A stretch of 64,000 nt of DNA from Hofstenia miamia (GCA_900660155.1 CABFPE010000344.1:238666-302665), one strand, 5' to 3'; positions 20,601-29,516 are shown, numbered from the stretch's first letter. Program-made: numbers and translations. The notes: generated from the sequence alone by a model not told the origin.

Positions 20601-22355
20601 TATTTTAACCAAAAATATCATATTATAGTTGGCTGCAAAACTAATGAGACTAGAAAAAAGGCATATTACTTTTGAACTACTGAACGTAACAACTCAAGAA
20701 AGGTAAGATTTTAAAGATACATAAAAGGACTATAAGTAAAAAGCATCAAAGTCTAATTTGTTTTCCTCCTGTAGAAATAACTTCATTCAAACGAACTGAA
20801 ACTGATTTCATTAAATTGGACTTCATTTCAGATGTCAAAATGTGTTGACTTTCTTGGATTTTTTCTTTTAAATCGGATATATTTTTCGGATTTTTCTTCT
20901 CAACGTCATTTTTCAATATCTGCCACACGTTTTCGATTGGAGAAAGATCAGCAGAACTTGGTGGCCATTGCAAAAACTGGATATTATTTTCAGAAAACCA
21001 ATTTTTTGTCTTTGTTGACGTGTGCGGGGTTGCTCCGTCCTGTTGGAGTATCCATCCATCATCATATAAAGCATCAGTATAAGGCATACATTCAGCTATA
21101 ATTTGGCAATATCTTTGACTGTCGATTGTGGCTTTTCCGTCTAAAATTTTCAAATAAAACCCACGATAGGAAAGTGCTCCCCAAACCATAATTTTTTGGT
21201 CGAACTTTGGAACCGCTTTTGTTGGTCTTGGACATTTCTTTGACGACCACACTTGTACTTTGTTTCTGTGTAGTTGAAATACGCACTCATCAGTTATCCA
21301 AACATCTTCAAAAGTGTAGTCTTTCCAATATTTCACGAAATTTATCTTTTTTCTTGATGTTCTTTTGTAATCAGAAGTCGATTTTTTCTGCCAATTTTTG
21401 TAACTCCACTTTTTTTCAGTGTTCTCTGAACTGTGGTTTCATGCACAGAGATGTCGGCTTCAGTTTGAAGTCGGTTTGCAATTTTTTTCCCAGAAATATA
21501 GGGATTTTTGAGAGCAATTGCGACTGTTTTCTGAATGAATTTTCCAATAATTTTTCGAGGGCGTCCACTTCCTTTTCTTCTTTTGAGAGATTCTCCTTGT
21601 CGAATTTTTTTCAGCTTTCGAAAATAAGTTGATCGAGAAATTTGCGATGTCGCGGCGTTTTCAAGCTGTTTCAACGTTTCCATTCCGAAGAAATCAAGTA
21701 GAAACTTTGCAAAGCAAAACAATTTGTTTGGTAAGAGTTTTCAAATAATTACGAAGCACCAGTTTAATTAATTAACTTTTTTGTTTGACCATTTTAAAGT
21801 TCACAAAATTCTCGTTGTCTTTTATTTTTATAGTTTTCCTCTAAAACGTCTCAATACGTTTCCACAAAGTGTGAAAAAATAGGTGTTCAGTCTCATTTTT
21901 TTTGCAGCCAACTATACTACAAAAGGTAAGTTTTGTCTAGCAGTCAAATTTTGCTCCACCCAGATTAAAAATATCTGATAACGATTGCTTCTCTTCGGTT
22001 TTTTCTCTAATTCATTTTAACTTCAAGATTCACGCATTTGTTTTGGATGTATATGTAATGTAAAAGGTAATAATTTGTGAGTTTTTCTTATCAAATTTTA
22101 TGGAATTGTACTTTGAAGTTTGCTATTTTGTTATATTTTGTCCTCTTTGCAATGCTGGGATTTTAAGGTTTGCATTTAGTCTTCGCCAGGAATTTCTTCA
22201 ACATCTTATGCAATGGAAAGAGGAATCACAGGAGCGCGCCAGGAGTATAGTAACCGCAAAAGGAGAAGAACTGAAAAATGAATTGCAGCTAAGACTTCAT
22301 TTACATGCACCTCGTGCGAAAAGGGCTGAGCTGGATATTCATAACGTAAGAGCTG
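3377..22355 (+). CDS. CCDC180: CCDC180-like coiled-coil protein, partial gene (14 exons)
   Basis: Spans the exons listed separately. Joined, the exons give 2320 nt, about 773 residues, rich in helix-forming charged and Leu/Gln residues. Order and wording match the DUF4455 region of CCDC180: a QLVKDLEETK-like start, a segment around RYEPMVS, the 'LWG...VNKLKSALAEIEESRKSEI' block, the 'KLNDWRHMKQ' block, 'NFLNLVGEKQKIFEEEL', 'IWDQHEIGLANQERIMQE', and 'RANLDILMDKMRQ'-type sequence. The last exon resembles the start of the C-terminal DUF4456 region (RQEFLQHLMQWKEE; HLHAPRAKRAELDIHNVRA). Known family members are linked to cilia and flagella; function here is inferred. All exon junctions keep phase. 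The start codon and about the last third of the usual protein are not found; repeats begin after 22355. Confidence 0.85.
4160..4364 (+). CDS. CCDC180: CCDC180-like exon 2
   Basis: The acceptor is TTTTTATAG; the first T completes a histidine codon from the previous exon. The donor is TCG|GTAGGT, phase 0. It encodes an acidic stretch (IDDEQETEVEALPDVVE) followed by RGIISKLEKSRVARHDTALEDL, as in the N-terminal part of CCDC180. Confidence 0.82.
4468..4572 (+). CDS. CCDC180: CCDC180-like exon 3
   Basis: 35 codons, phase 0 at both ends; acceptor TTGTTTAG, donor GAG|GTAGAA. It reads RYEPMVSIVC then a helical QQEELDKILAQLQDDE. It joins in frame to the exon at 6085, skipping a 1.5-kb intron that holds unrelated exon-like frames. 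Confidence 0.85.
4757..4969 (+). CDS. Possible exon of the nested gene, unrecognised
   Basis: An open frame follows an acceptor-like TTCTTTATAG and reads LDCSEKTVHKIPRFELIL and onward to a stop at 4967-4969. The composition looks coding (few stops, mixed hydrophobic and charged residues), but I recognise no domain. Its donor and its link to the downstream frames are not resolved, so it may be a chance frame. Confidence 0.25.
   Translation, partial: YRDLDCSEKTVHKIPRFELILFFENSLNLCNSDHYYEHNSIRTLSYKHIFLAFAKLLFTEKQTKNWELAL
5298..5453 (+). CDS. Exon of a possible nested gene, unrecognised
   Basis: 52 codons with no stop, bounded by a pyrimidine-rich acceptor (TTTTCTCTACGACAG) and a strong donor (ATT|GTAAGAG), phase 0 at both ends. 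It encodes a compact-looking sequence with LLPKHWRVGDGDWEKLSLL and SSLDDLKKLHISI. It joins in frame to the next exon at 5532. I do not recognise the family. It is not coiled coil and does not resemble the host gene. No upstream exon is certain: a stop in this frame at 5268-5270 means the exon begins close to 5298. Confidence 0.45.
5532..5711 (+). CDS. Terminal exon of a possible nested gene, unrecognised
   Basis: The exon follows a good acceptor (CCCCCTCTAATTGTCCCAG), has 59 codons and then TGA. It is phase 0 with the exon ending at 5453. It reads VASNLFNSKKFKIYIGS, then SNNIIIPYHLC, and ends KLPKPLDNFQH, with hydrophobic spacing suggestive of beta strands. Together the two exons would give a 111-residue C-terminus of an unknown protein on the same strand as, and inside an intron of, the CCDC180-like gene. 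It could also be a retained fragment of a transposon gene. Confidence 0.42.
   Translation: MASNLFNSKKFKIYIGSTSVHLSNNIIIPYHLCQSPSLFLKNKDTIFVKLPKPLDNFQH
6085..6315 (+). CDS. CCDC180: CCDC180-like exon 4
   Basis: 77 codons, phase 0; acceptor CTTATTTAG, donor CAG|GTAGTT. Contains KFSFNEFYKLWGLIVNHC, then VNKLKSALAEIEESRKSEI and ILERIAHRLPPHVKTMMEKE. This is the best-conserved DUF4455 block: an LW-containing helix, then a kinked helix, then a 'LPP.V...M.KE' segment. Confidence 0.9.
6550..6916 (+). CDS. CCDC180: CCDC180-like exon 5
   Basis: 367 nt, opening in phase 0 (ATGCACAAT is an internal methionine, not a start) and leaving phase 1 at TTG|GTAAAA. Contains YRDIWCHKLNDWRHMKQE, a DFMESDEI helix start and LCDELRQQLKPPHASKGL followed by TWHNNMLHLARQI, matching the DUF4455 family. 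Confidence 0.9.
6917..8870 (+). other. Intron with TA palindrome
   Basis: A 1.95-kb AT-rich intron. It contains a single N at 7748 followed by a 144-bp perfect palindrome centred on (TA)n. I see no transposase or other coding sequence in it. Confidence 0.7.
7749..7892. repeat. 144-bp perfect palindrome around (TA)n
   Basis: 7749-7806 is repeated as its exact reverse complement at 7835-7892, with a pure TA tract between. It follows a single N at 7748 that itself follows another TA tract. A perfect arm pair, with no divergence, beside a contig join points to an assembly fold-back; a true cruciform-forming hairpin is the alternative. Confidence 0.9.
8871..8959 (+). CDS. CCDC180: CCDC180-like exon 6
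   Basis: 89 nt; enters with two bases completing an alanine codon (acceptor ATCATTTTAG) and ends phase 0 at AAG|GTACGC. Reads SNQEQYLTKLHREFEKICQK followed by CMDKVDEYK, a coiled-coil segment of the family. Confidence 0.88.
8960..9004 (+). other. 45-nt intron
   Basis: GTACGCAAG...TTATTAG. It is 45 nt, a multiple of three, but its last in-frame codon is TAG, so it must be removed for the protein to continue. Both flanking exons are well supported, so this very short intron is probably real. Confidence 0.8.
9005..9127 (+). CDS. CCDC180: CCDC180-like exon 7
   Basis: 41 codons, phase 0 at both ends; donor GAT|GTAAGT. Reads YLLANMICSPDEIQQLIL and then NFLNLVGEKQKIFEEELQQL, the conserved 'F..LVG' helix of DUF4455. 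Confidence 0.9.
9210..9383 (+). CDS. CCDC180: CCDC180-like exon 8
   Basis: 58 codons, phase 0; acceptor CTTCATTTAG, donor CAG|GTACAT. Contains LFKFSQGLAYIWDQHEIGLA followed by NQERIMQE and NKHDVLNQ, one of the most diagnostic CCDC180 blocks. Confidence 0.92.
9473..9715 (+). CDS. CCDC180: CCDC180-like exon 9
   Basis: 81 codons, phase 0; acceptor ATACTTTTAG, donor GAG|GTTAGT. Begins DREANLDILMDKMRQES and continues through VLDVLDKIKAGYEEF to YDSALCKYFCV, which matches the end of the DUF4455 domain. Confidence 0.92.
10042..10128 (+). CDS. CCDC180: CCDC180-like exon 10, basic low-complexity linker
   Basis: 29 codons, phase 0; acceptor TTTATGCCTAG, donor ATT|GTAGGT. Lys/Ser-rich (KKSKSGNSKTDSSSKSA), probably a disordered linker after the coiled-coil region. 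Confidence 0.75.
10129..11795 (+). other. Intron with assembly gap
   Basis: AT-rich intron of the CCDC180-like gene. A run of N at about 11393-11570 is flanked on both sides by (TA)n. No coding sequence seen outside the gap. Confidence 0.7.
11393..11570. other. Assembly gap in a TA microsatellite
   Basis: About 180 Ns between two pure TA tracts; open frames that run through it are meaningless. Confidence 0.97.
11796..11834 (+). CDS. CCDC180: CCDC180-like exon 11 (13 codons)
   Basis: A micro-exon, phase 0 at both ends; acceptor TTTAATTTATTAG, donor AAG|GTTTGT. Reads QANESLKEDSPEK, which continues the disordered acidic/basic linker. Support is the splice signals and phase only. Confidence 0.6.
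11996..12143 (+). CDS. CCDC180: CCDC180-like exon 12
   Basis: 148 nt, leaving phase 1 at AAAG|GTTAAG; acceptor ATGTTGTCTTAG. Reads TKPQVRASPEDEKTRKKREL and a hydrophobic core ending IIEDEQSSDK. The donor is weak, but reading through gives a stop at once. Confidence 0.75.
12144..16257 (+). other. Intron with repeat fragments
   Basis: 4.1-kb intron. It contains a possible short inverted-repeat element at about 12230-12790 (GGGGCCGATTTG near the left, CAAATCGGGCCCC near the right), a partial copy of the hAT-like repeat (14004 to about 14470) and single Ns at 15247 and 15875. No coding frame recognised. Confidence 0.6.
14004..14470 (+). repeat. Partial copy of the 17917-19042 repeat
   Basis: Starts CTAGGATAGGGCCC with GC-rich GTACGGGC and GGCACGG words, then AT-rich sequence that aligns with 17917-18770 (for example the CTATACAT, AGCGCATAAAATATT-like and GACGTTC segments). 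It lacks the 322-bp insertion present in the other copy, so it shows the pre-insertion state. The right end is not recognisable. Confidence 0.7.
16258..16411 (+). CDS. CCDC180: CCDC180-like exon 13
   Basis: Enters phase 1 (completing an alanine codon) after the acceptor CTTTTTTTCTTTAG and leaves phase 2 at AAAAAAGT|GTAAGA. Reads GRSTSASKNEDEKHPGLCSE, then SFAFPPGYMNSVKK. The next exon joins in frame as KKVLRQEF. Confidence 0.78.
17917..19042. mobile_element. Non-autonomous hAT-like element with 8-bp target duplication
   Basis: ATCATAAC occurs on both sides (17909-17916 and 19043-19050). The ends are imperfect inverted repeats: CTTGGGTAGGGC on the left and the complement of CTAAGGTAGGACCC on the right, with CGAGCACGG words near both. 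The 8-bp duplication points to the hAT superfamily. It has no transposase. It lies inside the fold-back element and itself contains the 322-bp MITE at 18130-18451. Confidence 0.78.
18130..18451. mobile_element. hAT-type MITE (copy 1), nested innermost
   Basis: 322 bp, flanked by TCTATGTA (18122-18129) and TATATGTA (18452-18459), an 8-bp target duplication with one mismatch. The ends carry ACTTGTCAACGAGC on the left and an eroded ACAAGTC on the right. It is the inverted-orientation relative of 46584-46923. The paralogous repeat at 14004 lacks it and has an uninterrupted ATATGTAT at about 14211-14218. Confidence 0.82.
20626..21914 (-). mobile_element. Tc1-type transposon
   Basis: 1289 bp with TA on both sides (20624-20625 and 21915-21916). 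The inverted ends start TAGTTGGCTGCAAAA, then differ at two bases, then AATGAGACT. A transposase lies on the minus strand, broken by one frameshift. It sits in the last visible CCDC180-like intron. Confidence 0.92.
20746..21722 (-). pseudogene. Tc1-family transposase, one frameshift
   Basis: About 325 codons in two frames. The upstream part (21722-21342) has the DNA-binding domains: ISRSTYFRKLKKIR, then a GSGRPRK hook, then an ISVHETTVQRTLKKSG helix-turn-helix. The downstream part (to 20746) has the catalytic residues: WITDECVF, LQQDGATPHTS and LSPIENVWQ, with 34 residues between the second aspartate and the glutamate (DD34E). The frame changes in a run of six As at about 21340-21350; one base would restore it, so a sequencing or recent error is possible. 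Otherwise no stops. The first ATG is at 21722; a METLKQLE start 13 codons in is an alternative. Confidence 0.92.
22180..22355 (+). CDS. CCDC180: CCDC180-like exon 14, last one visible
   Basis: 176 nt; enters with one base completing valine (acceptor TTTGCATTTAG), leaves phase 1 at GCTG|GTAAGT. Reads LRQEFLQHLMQWKEESQERA and LRLHLHAPRAKRAELDIHNV. This resembles the beginning of the C-terminal conserved region of CCDC180 proteins. A second GTAAGA donor lies ten bases earlier. Confidence 0.9.
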
Positions 22356-24183
22356 GTAAGTTTCAGTTTGGAAAGCCTTGTTTATGTTCAGTTCTATATA
22401 TGAATTAAAGCTGCATCGATTTTATATAACTGAAATTGAATTATTCGTTCATATTTGCCTTAATCAATAATGTAGCTTGCACCACACCAATGGAAAACTG
22501 TGTTGTATTTTTCATAAACCATTAAAATGAAAATGAAAATTTCAATTTTAGTTATGTACATTTTTAGATTGTAGTTCGATCACATCATTAAGTTTATTCA
22601 ATATTGTGAATTTTTCAATTTAATATTTAGTTTACTCTCATGTTTCATAGGATTTACTATTTACAGGGCATTTTGACTGGAATCGGGAATTAAATTAAAT
22701 GTTTCAGTATAAAAGGACTAACATTGAATTCGGACCACAACTGAAGCAACTAGGATCATGCTTTCGGAAACCTTCTATAGTTTGAGCATCTCATAATGAT
22801 AACAGAAATAAACTATCAACAAAAATTAGAAGAAGTTGAGCATTAAATAACAGGACACGAGAAGCTGGCATGAAGTATTGAGACTAATCAAATATGGATG
22901 AATACTGTATAACGAGGTAAAATTCTAATATAAACTTTGTCTGTTGTAGTGAATATTTTCGAAAGCCTGGAAATAAATATGATTGCATCTTTCATATAAG
23001 AAAAGTTATGGAAACTGAAGAGAAGATATTTCATTCGGAGAAATGACTGGGGTAAAATGACTAGGATAGTATCATTAGAATCACGATATAAAGGTAAAGA
23101 ATGTTGAAGCAGTTTCAATAAGCTTGTATAAAAAATTTATATAAATGTATTGCAGATACATCTAGGCACGGGCACATATATGTAGTATAAGATGTAATTC
23201 AGAATCATTGAAAATCTTCGATTTTTAAAGTTACTGTTGTGAGAACAAATGAATCTTTATAATATTGCTTTGCGGAATTAAATCAGTTAGAACGCAATTC
23301 TAGAAATAAAATTTGTTTCCTCCGTACATTGAAACCGAGAAAATTTCTGCCGAATACAATGTATCTCAATCACCTTGAAGTCACAGATGTTTTTGCTTTT
23401 CAACCAACACTTCAGTTCTGCTTATGACTCTTCAGCAAACAGAATATTAGTAGAATACAATAAATTGCGGCCCCCGATGTTGCGCTCAGTGACTTTCAAC
23501 TGAACCACGATGGAATATTCTGTTCCCTCCAAAGAATCCCTACCACTTCTTATTTGGTAACTGATTAAATTTTTTCTAAATGAGTCCAAAGTTGTGCCGA
23601 CCCTGTAAAAAATGCTGACATTTAACTATTTCAAAGTGTAGTAAACCCCTTAAATTAACCACCTGAATAAAAATGCGCTTATATTACGCCCACTTACAAA
23701 TTTGGTGTCAATGCCGATGTTTTTACGAACTACCGTGTAATTTATATTTTGTTGCAACTGTCACTTATTGCTTATCATTAGATTTTATCAATCCAATGAT
23801 CAAGAACCTACTCAGTATGTCCCATCATAGTTTCACAAGGAGGATATCAACTCAAAGTCAACTCTTTATAAGACCTCTTTCTCACAGGTACAGTAGGTTG
23901 TTGAGATTGGCGCTGCCATCTGTGATGAATTATAATGGAAACCACACATTCAAGGCAAGCTAAAAGCCACTGCCACTCTTTTCATATTTAAAAGAGATAT
24001 TCTTTTAACTTTTCTATCGAGTAAACCTAAATTTCTTCAAGTTGTGTTATTATTGTCTTTCATTTTCGCAGCTTATTGCTGGTTTGATTTTGATATCGGA
24101 AAACTAACCTGGTGTAAAGGACTCTGAGAGCTTTCATTAGGAATCTTGCTGTTTCTAACAGTGCTGCCTTTTCTACTACAGTT
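22356..24183 (+). other. No exon found after the last CCDC180-like exon
   Basis: AT-rich sequence without an identifiable next exon, although the donor at 22356 demands one. The block of LINE and LTR sequence starts at about 24100. Confidence 0.6.
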
Positions 24184-25625
24184 CTAACCCAGTTTGTCTA
24201 TCCTAACTTCTCCAACTATTTCTTATATTTCTTGCATGCTGCNTCATAAAATCATTAAAGAACCCACTTACAGTGCTTCTCTTTTATGTATTTAATGTGA
24301 TAATGATGCAGAAATTGCAATGGAACTGTTATCAACATAAACTTTAAAAATCTTTCAAGTACTTATAAAAATTACTAAAATTGTCATATAATTAGAAAAA
24401 AATCAGTTTGGTTCTTTAAGGAGTTGCATTGGAGTACATATTTCATTACCTTTGTTCTCAAAGCCCAAAGTCAATTGTGTATTCCATTAATAGCATTAAA
24501 TTTCATTCTGAATGTTTAAAATTACTCAGCTTAAATTATTGACTAAAATAATATTTAATTGCCAATTTTTAATAATTTCAAGTAATTTTGAAAAGAACAG
24601 TTCCAATGTTATGCTTTAAAAACTAAACTAATTATTTTCAAGTTATAGGGACACTTTCAAAAAATCCACTTCCAGTTACTGATGATATGCAAGTCAAAAA
24701 ATTTGCTTTTAATGGGCAGGTCCCTTTATGATTAAAAAGTACTTAGTTTTAATAATTATATTTTAAGTAATGGTAGGAAGAGTCACCTCCAACAGTTAAA
24801 ACATACTATTAAAGATATTGATGTGAATAATTATATTGATTTTTACTATAAATTTGATAACCTTGTCAATGTAGGCAAGGAGAATTTTGATGATGTTTAT
24901 TGTGATAATAGTGTGTCTAACCAAAATGAACTTGAGAGACAGACATGGCCTAAAAGAGAGTCCTATAATCAGTTGGTGTGTGATCACAATATCTGGGACC
25001 TTAGCCTAATTTTTTTGTTTTGAAATGAATACCCAAGCTCAATCAAGAACATCTGCTAGCTGAGCAAAAAGGAGAGTCCAGAGAAGAATGGAGAGACATG
25101 ATAGAGGCTCACTGTCCTCAGCAGAATTACAGAGTCAAAATCCAGCACTGGTGAGGAGGAAGGGCAACAGGAATCAAAGGTGTTGAAAACAGACTCTCAG
25201 CCAGTCTGGAAACTAATAGCTCAGCTGCTGGAGTTGACACCCAGAAAATTGATGATACCTGGACCTTCCAATAATGAGATTGGCTTAGCAGGCAAAGAAA
25301 ATAGACCCAATAAACCAATGNCTAACCCAGTTTGTCTATCCTAACTTCTCCAACTATTTCTTATATTTCTTGCATGCTGCTCCTAGAACTTCAACTTCCA
25401 ATTTTCTATTGCCAATTCCCTGTACTTATCCATTGTATCTTCCTCCTTGTTTTCCACATTGCTTTCATTTTTGTACTTCTATGTCTATCACTTGACATTC
25501 TTTCTTATTATCTACCACTACTATGTTAGCCTCCTCGCCTCAACTGCCTTGCTAGTCCACATGTTGAAGTCCCACAATATCTTAACCTTCTCATTCTCTG
25601 TGACATCCTATTCCGGTCGCACTGA
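24100..25625 (-). pseudogene. Older 3' fragment of the RLE-type LINE (in two assembly pieces)
   Basis: 24100-24242 and 25381-25625 together align with 30218-30605, which encodes the C-terminal domain of the minus-strand RLE LINE. Shared blocks include CTGAGAGCTTTC, CTACCACTACTATGTT and TGTTGAAGTCCCACA. It is strongly diverged and frame-broken. The intervening 24244-25320 belongs to another sequence chain (see findings). Confidence 0.7.
24244..25320. other. Second sequence chain, piece 1
   Basis: Bounded by single Ns (24243, 25321). AT-rich, then an open stretch around 24823-25023 (plus strand) and a purine-rich part resembling a degenerate retroelement internal region. It continues, with a 15-bp overlap, at 25887. 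I recognise no domain. Confidence 0.5.
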
Positions 25626-26286
25626 CTGATCACTCATTTGTTCACTTCAGCCTGTCTGTCAATTCTATTACCCCATCTGCTCGTTCTGCCACTCCTCAAT
25701 ACGCTCTATCTAACAGTGATTTTGTATCTCTAAATGCTGCTCTCTCTTCTTCATTCCTCATTTTTAATTACTCTTTCTCTGCTGATGACTGGTACACCTT
25801 CCTTCACCAAGTTATTTCATCCTTTGTTCCTCGACGTCGGAAAAGCGTATTTCTCTCTCTTTCTATTTCTCATCCCTTACTGTACNCCCAATAAACCAAT
25901 GGACACAACAGAGCACATTGTAACTAATTTAAATAATTTATCTATGCAATCCCCTTTTGGGGTTAATAATATTAATATCACCCCATGTGACAATTAATCC
26001 TCCCACACCACTAGTCACACACTCACCTTTTTACCCATGATTCATTTACATGAGTCAGAGGACTGGAAAGAAGGGTTGTCAAAAGTTGGAGACAAAGTCA
26101 TGCACCCATANTTCACCAAGTTATTTCATCCTTTGTTCCTCGACGTCGGAAAAGCGTATTTCTCTCTCTTTCTATTTCTCATCCCTTACTGTACACTCTT
26201 TGAATAAACTCTAATCTTTCAAACGTCGTTACAGTCCTTCTGATTCTTCAAAACTTTCTTTTCTCACCGAAGACGTCATCAACTTC

Positions 26287-27192
26287 ATGGAACTCGACAA
26301 AATCGCTCTGTTGTCCAGCTTCTCATCTGGATCTCTTCAAGACTCTTATGTTTTCTTGCGTTTACTGCATTCCAAACCTGATCTCCCCAGCTTGCATTGG
26401 AACCATCTTTCTGCTCACTCGAATCTGGAGAAAGCTGATCTCTTCAATGCCTATTTATCCTCGATTTTTTCTGATCCTGTCTCTTTCTGTGCTTGTACTC
26501 CTGTCACCTCTCCGCTGATTCGCCTATGTGACAGCGTTTTCAACGCCCATGATATTTCCCTCATGCTTAAGTCCTGCAAATTGTCTGGTCCTTGCTATCC
26601 GGATGGCGTTCCATCCTTTGTTATCAATGAAACTTCCTCAACTCTTTCCATCCATTTAACGCATCTCTTCTCCTACATTTGCTCCTCTAAACGTTTTCCG
26701 CCTGGTGGAAAGCATCATGGATCTCTCCACTATTCAAATCCAATCAGCTTTCCTCATCTCAAGTCACTTCTTATTGTCCAATAGTTATTCTTTCTCGGCT
26801 GTCAATCATCTTTGAGCCTCTTGTCTTTCGTTATGTGTTCCCTAAAATTCGTCACCTCTTCTCCGCTTCTCGGCATGGTAACCTTTCGAGTCGTCCTGCC
26901 ATCACTAACTTGCTCATTTTGATTGAAAACTGCGATTTCCGCTCTGATCGCAATGATCCTGGTTGCATTATCTTTCTTGACATTTCTAAAGCTTTTGATC
27001 GGCTCCCTCATTCTATCCTTCTTGACAAATTATTTTTATTTGACTTTGATGCTGATTTCATCGAACTCTTTCAGTCTTACTTGTCCAATCATCCCCAGTG
27101 TGTCAAAATCAACTCGTCTATTTCTTCCCCTGCTCTTGTCTCTAGTTTTGCTCCTCAAAGTTCCGTGTTTGCTGTTCTCTTCTTCCTTGTTG
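26287..27192 (+). pseudogene. LINE reverse transcriptase, piece duplicated by assembly (first copy)
   Basis: Contains SGPCYPDGVPSFVINE (the usual 'GPDGIP..' motif), PGGKHHGSLHYSNP (a decayed 'WK.A.V.P..K'), then a shifted frame with IIFLDISKAFDRLPHSIL (palm motif A) and PALVSSFAPQSSVFAVL (motif B, normally PQGS). A stop near 26784 separates the halves. Bases 26290-27192 recur at 28288-29190, same length and apparently identical. Confidence 0.85.
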
Positions 27193-27193
27193 N

Positions 27194-28286
27194 TGGGGTT
27201 ATTAATATTAATATCACCCCATGTGACAATTAATCCTCCCACACCACTAGTCACACACTCACCTTTTTACCCATGATTCATTTACATGAGTCAGAGGACT
27301 GGAAAGAAGGGTTGTCAAAAGTTGGAGACAAAGTCATGCACCCATATTTCATAGCTCTGATACTACATACAGGATACTACATTTCCAGATGGAGAACAAA
27401 CTCCTCCTGCTATAATATCTTGTCCTAATAATAGTTAAAAGTAAACAGGAGAGCATGTTAGGGAAGAGTGGACACAATCAGCTTACCCAATATAGATAAC
27501 CTTAAGAAACAGTTGTATAAGACTAGAGCCCTATTTAAGATAAAGAATAAAGAAGCCCTAACTCTTGGGTGCAGTGAGTAAAACTTATGTACTAAGTAAA
27601 AAACCTACATTCAGTGAATTCCTCATCTCATGCAATGTTGGTGATAGCAATAAAGGTTAATTTTATTTACAAATGAAATGCAGTACAACAAAATCCCTAG
27701 CCATATACTGAACCTAAATAAAAGTGATATGCCAGTTAAGGAGTACCATGTCTAAATGCCCTTTAACTACACAAGAAAATTTAGAAACACATACCTAGGT
27801 TTTAATAAAATAAAGTAAAGATAAAAAAGTAAAACAAATTTACTGAGAATAACTGAAGAGTACAAAAATAAATAAATTGCACCTATTTATATAAAATAAA
27901 GCTGGTACTGTAAACAAAATCATACTGTAAAAAATATAGGCAAATAGCTGACAGGTACAATTTTGGTCTTCTGCTAAACTAATTTTGCTGTCTCACAATT
28001 TGGTAAAAATTTAAACAAAAACATATAACACCATTTGTCACTTCATCAAATTAGCAATTGAAATAATATTGAAAGATTAAAATTGAAATTGAGATAAACA
28101 AAGGATGGAAATATTTTGAATGTCCTTATCTCTCATTAAAAGGAAGTAAAAGCTATTGTAGCATTGCTGGTAGTTGTTACTATTTATTGGCTAGACCTCA
28201 TGCTTTTCTTGTTAGTGACTGGTAGTTGTAATATTTGTACATATTGTAAATAACTTTGTATATAAAGACCAAAGAGTTTTGTAAAT
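27194..28286. other. Second sequence chain, last piece, ending in an LTR
   Basis: Continues 25887-26110 (153-bp overlap, one difference seen) and runs through AT-rich sequence to a partial LTR at 28157-28286, cut by the N at 28287. Probably the 3' part of an LTR retrotransposon; no pol motif seen. Confidence 0.5.
28157..28286 (+). repeat. Partial LTR
   Basis: Begins TGTAGCATTGCTGGTAGTTG after a purine-rich AAAGGAAGTAAAAG, has a TATATAAAG box, and is closely similar to 31648-31779. Truncated at a contig join. Confidence 0.7.
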
Positions 28287-28287
28287 N

Positions 28288-29321
28288 GAACTCGACAAAA
28301 TCGCTCTGTTGTCCAGCTTCTCATCTGGATCTCTTCAAGACTCTTATGTTTTCTTGCGTTTACTGCATTCCAAACCTGATCTCCCCAGCTTGCATTGGAA
28401 CCATCTTTCTGCTCACTCGAATCTGGAGAAAGCTGATCTCTTCAATGCCTATTTATCCTCGATTTTTTCTGATCCTGTCTCTTTCTGTGCTTGTACTCCT
28501 GTCACCTCTCCGCTGATTCGCCTATGTGACAGCGTTTTCAACGCCCATGATATTTCCCTCATGCTTAAGTCCTGCAAATTGTCTGGTCCTTGCTATCCGG
28601 ATGGCGTTCCATCCTTTGTTATCAATGAAACTTCCTCAACTCTTTCCATCCATTTAACGCATCTCTTCTCCTACATTTGCTCCTCTAAACGTTTTCCGCC
28701 TGGTGGAAAGCATCATGGATCTCTCCACTATTCAAATCCAATCAGCTTTCCTCATCTCAAGTCACTTCTTATTGTCCAATAGTTATTCTTTCTCGGCTGT
28801 CAATCATCTTTGAGCCTCTTGTCTTTCGTTATGTGTTCCCTAAAATTCGTCACCTCTTCTCCGCTTCTCGGCATGGTAACCTTTCGAGTCGTCCTGCCAT
28901 CACTAACTTGCTCATTTTGATTGAAAACTGCGATTTCCGCTCTGATCGCAATGATCCTGGTTGCATTATCTTTCTTGACATTTCTAAAGCTTTTGATCGG
29001 CTCCCTCATTCTATCCTTCTTGACAAATTATTTTTATTTGACTTTGATGCTGATTTCATCGAACTCTTTCAGTCTTACTTGTCCAATCATCCCCAGTGTG
29101 TCAAAATCAACTCGTCTATTTCTTCCCCTGCTCTTGTCTCTAGTTTTGCTCCTCAAAGTTCCGTGTTTGCTGTTCTCTTCTTCCTTGTTGCTATCAACGA
29201 CCTCCCTCAATCTGTCCTCAACTCATCCTGTCTACTGCACGTTGACGACACCACGATTTTCAAATTTGGTAGTTCTTTTGCCTCCAAAATTACCTCTGAT
29301 CTTGAGCTTTTGTCTAATTAG
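28288..29321 (+). pseudogene. LINE reverse transcriptase, second assembled copy
   Basis: Same content as 26290-27192, then continues: VAINDLPQSVLNSS and LLHVDDTTIF, where the catalytic YADD/FADD box reads HVDD. The two aspartates remain, but the aromatic and alanine are altered. A stop ends the frame at 29319-29321. The element is not functional. Confidence 0.85.
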
Positions 29322-29516
29322 TCTTCTGTTAGCCATCTTGATTTTAGCCCAAGCAAGACATGTGGTATTTCGTTTTCTGTATCTCCCCCTTCTAATCTTT
29401 CTCTTCCTGTGAACTTTTCCCCTCACCATACTCATCTTGGATTCAACTTTCTGATAACTTAAATTGGTTTGGTCATGTATCCTTNATCTTGGAGTTCAAC
29501 TTTCTGATAACTTAAA

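Larger units (their letters stand above)
16412..22179 (+). other. 5.8-kb intron filled with transposons
   Basis: Intron between exons 13 and 14. It holds the nested transposon stack at 17473-19632, the Tc1-type element at 20626-21914 and a short GCGG-rich repeat at about 20085-20205. Confidence 0.8.

Noticed and set aside
23673-23963. 96-codon plus-strand frame as the next CCDC180 exon
   Set aside because: It has no coiled-coil or family-like sequence and no splice sites in the required phase.
26802-29009. Two identical minus-strand frames (26802-27011 and 28800-29009)
   Set aside because: They are antisense shadows of the LINE reverse transcriptase, duplicated by the assembly overlap.
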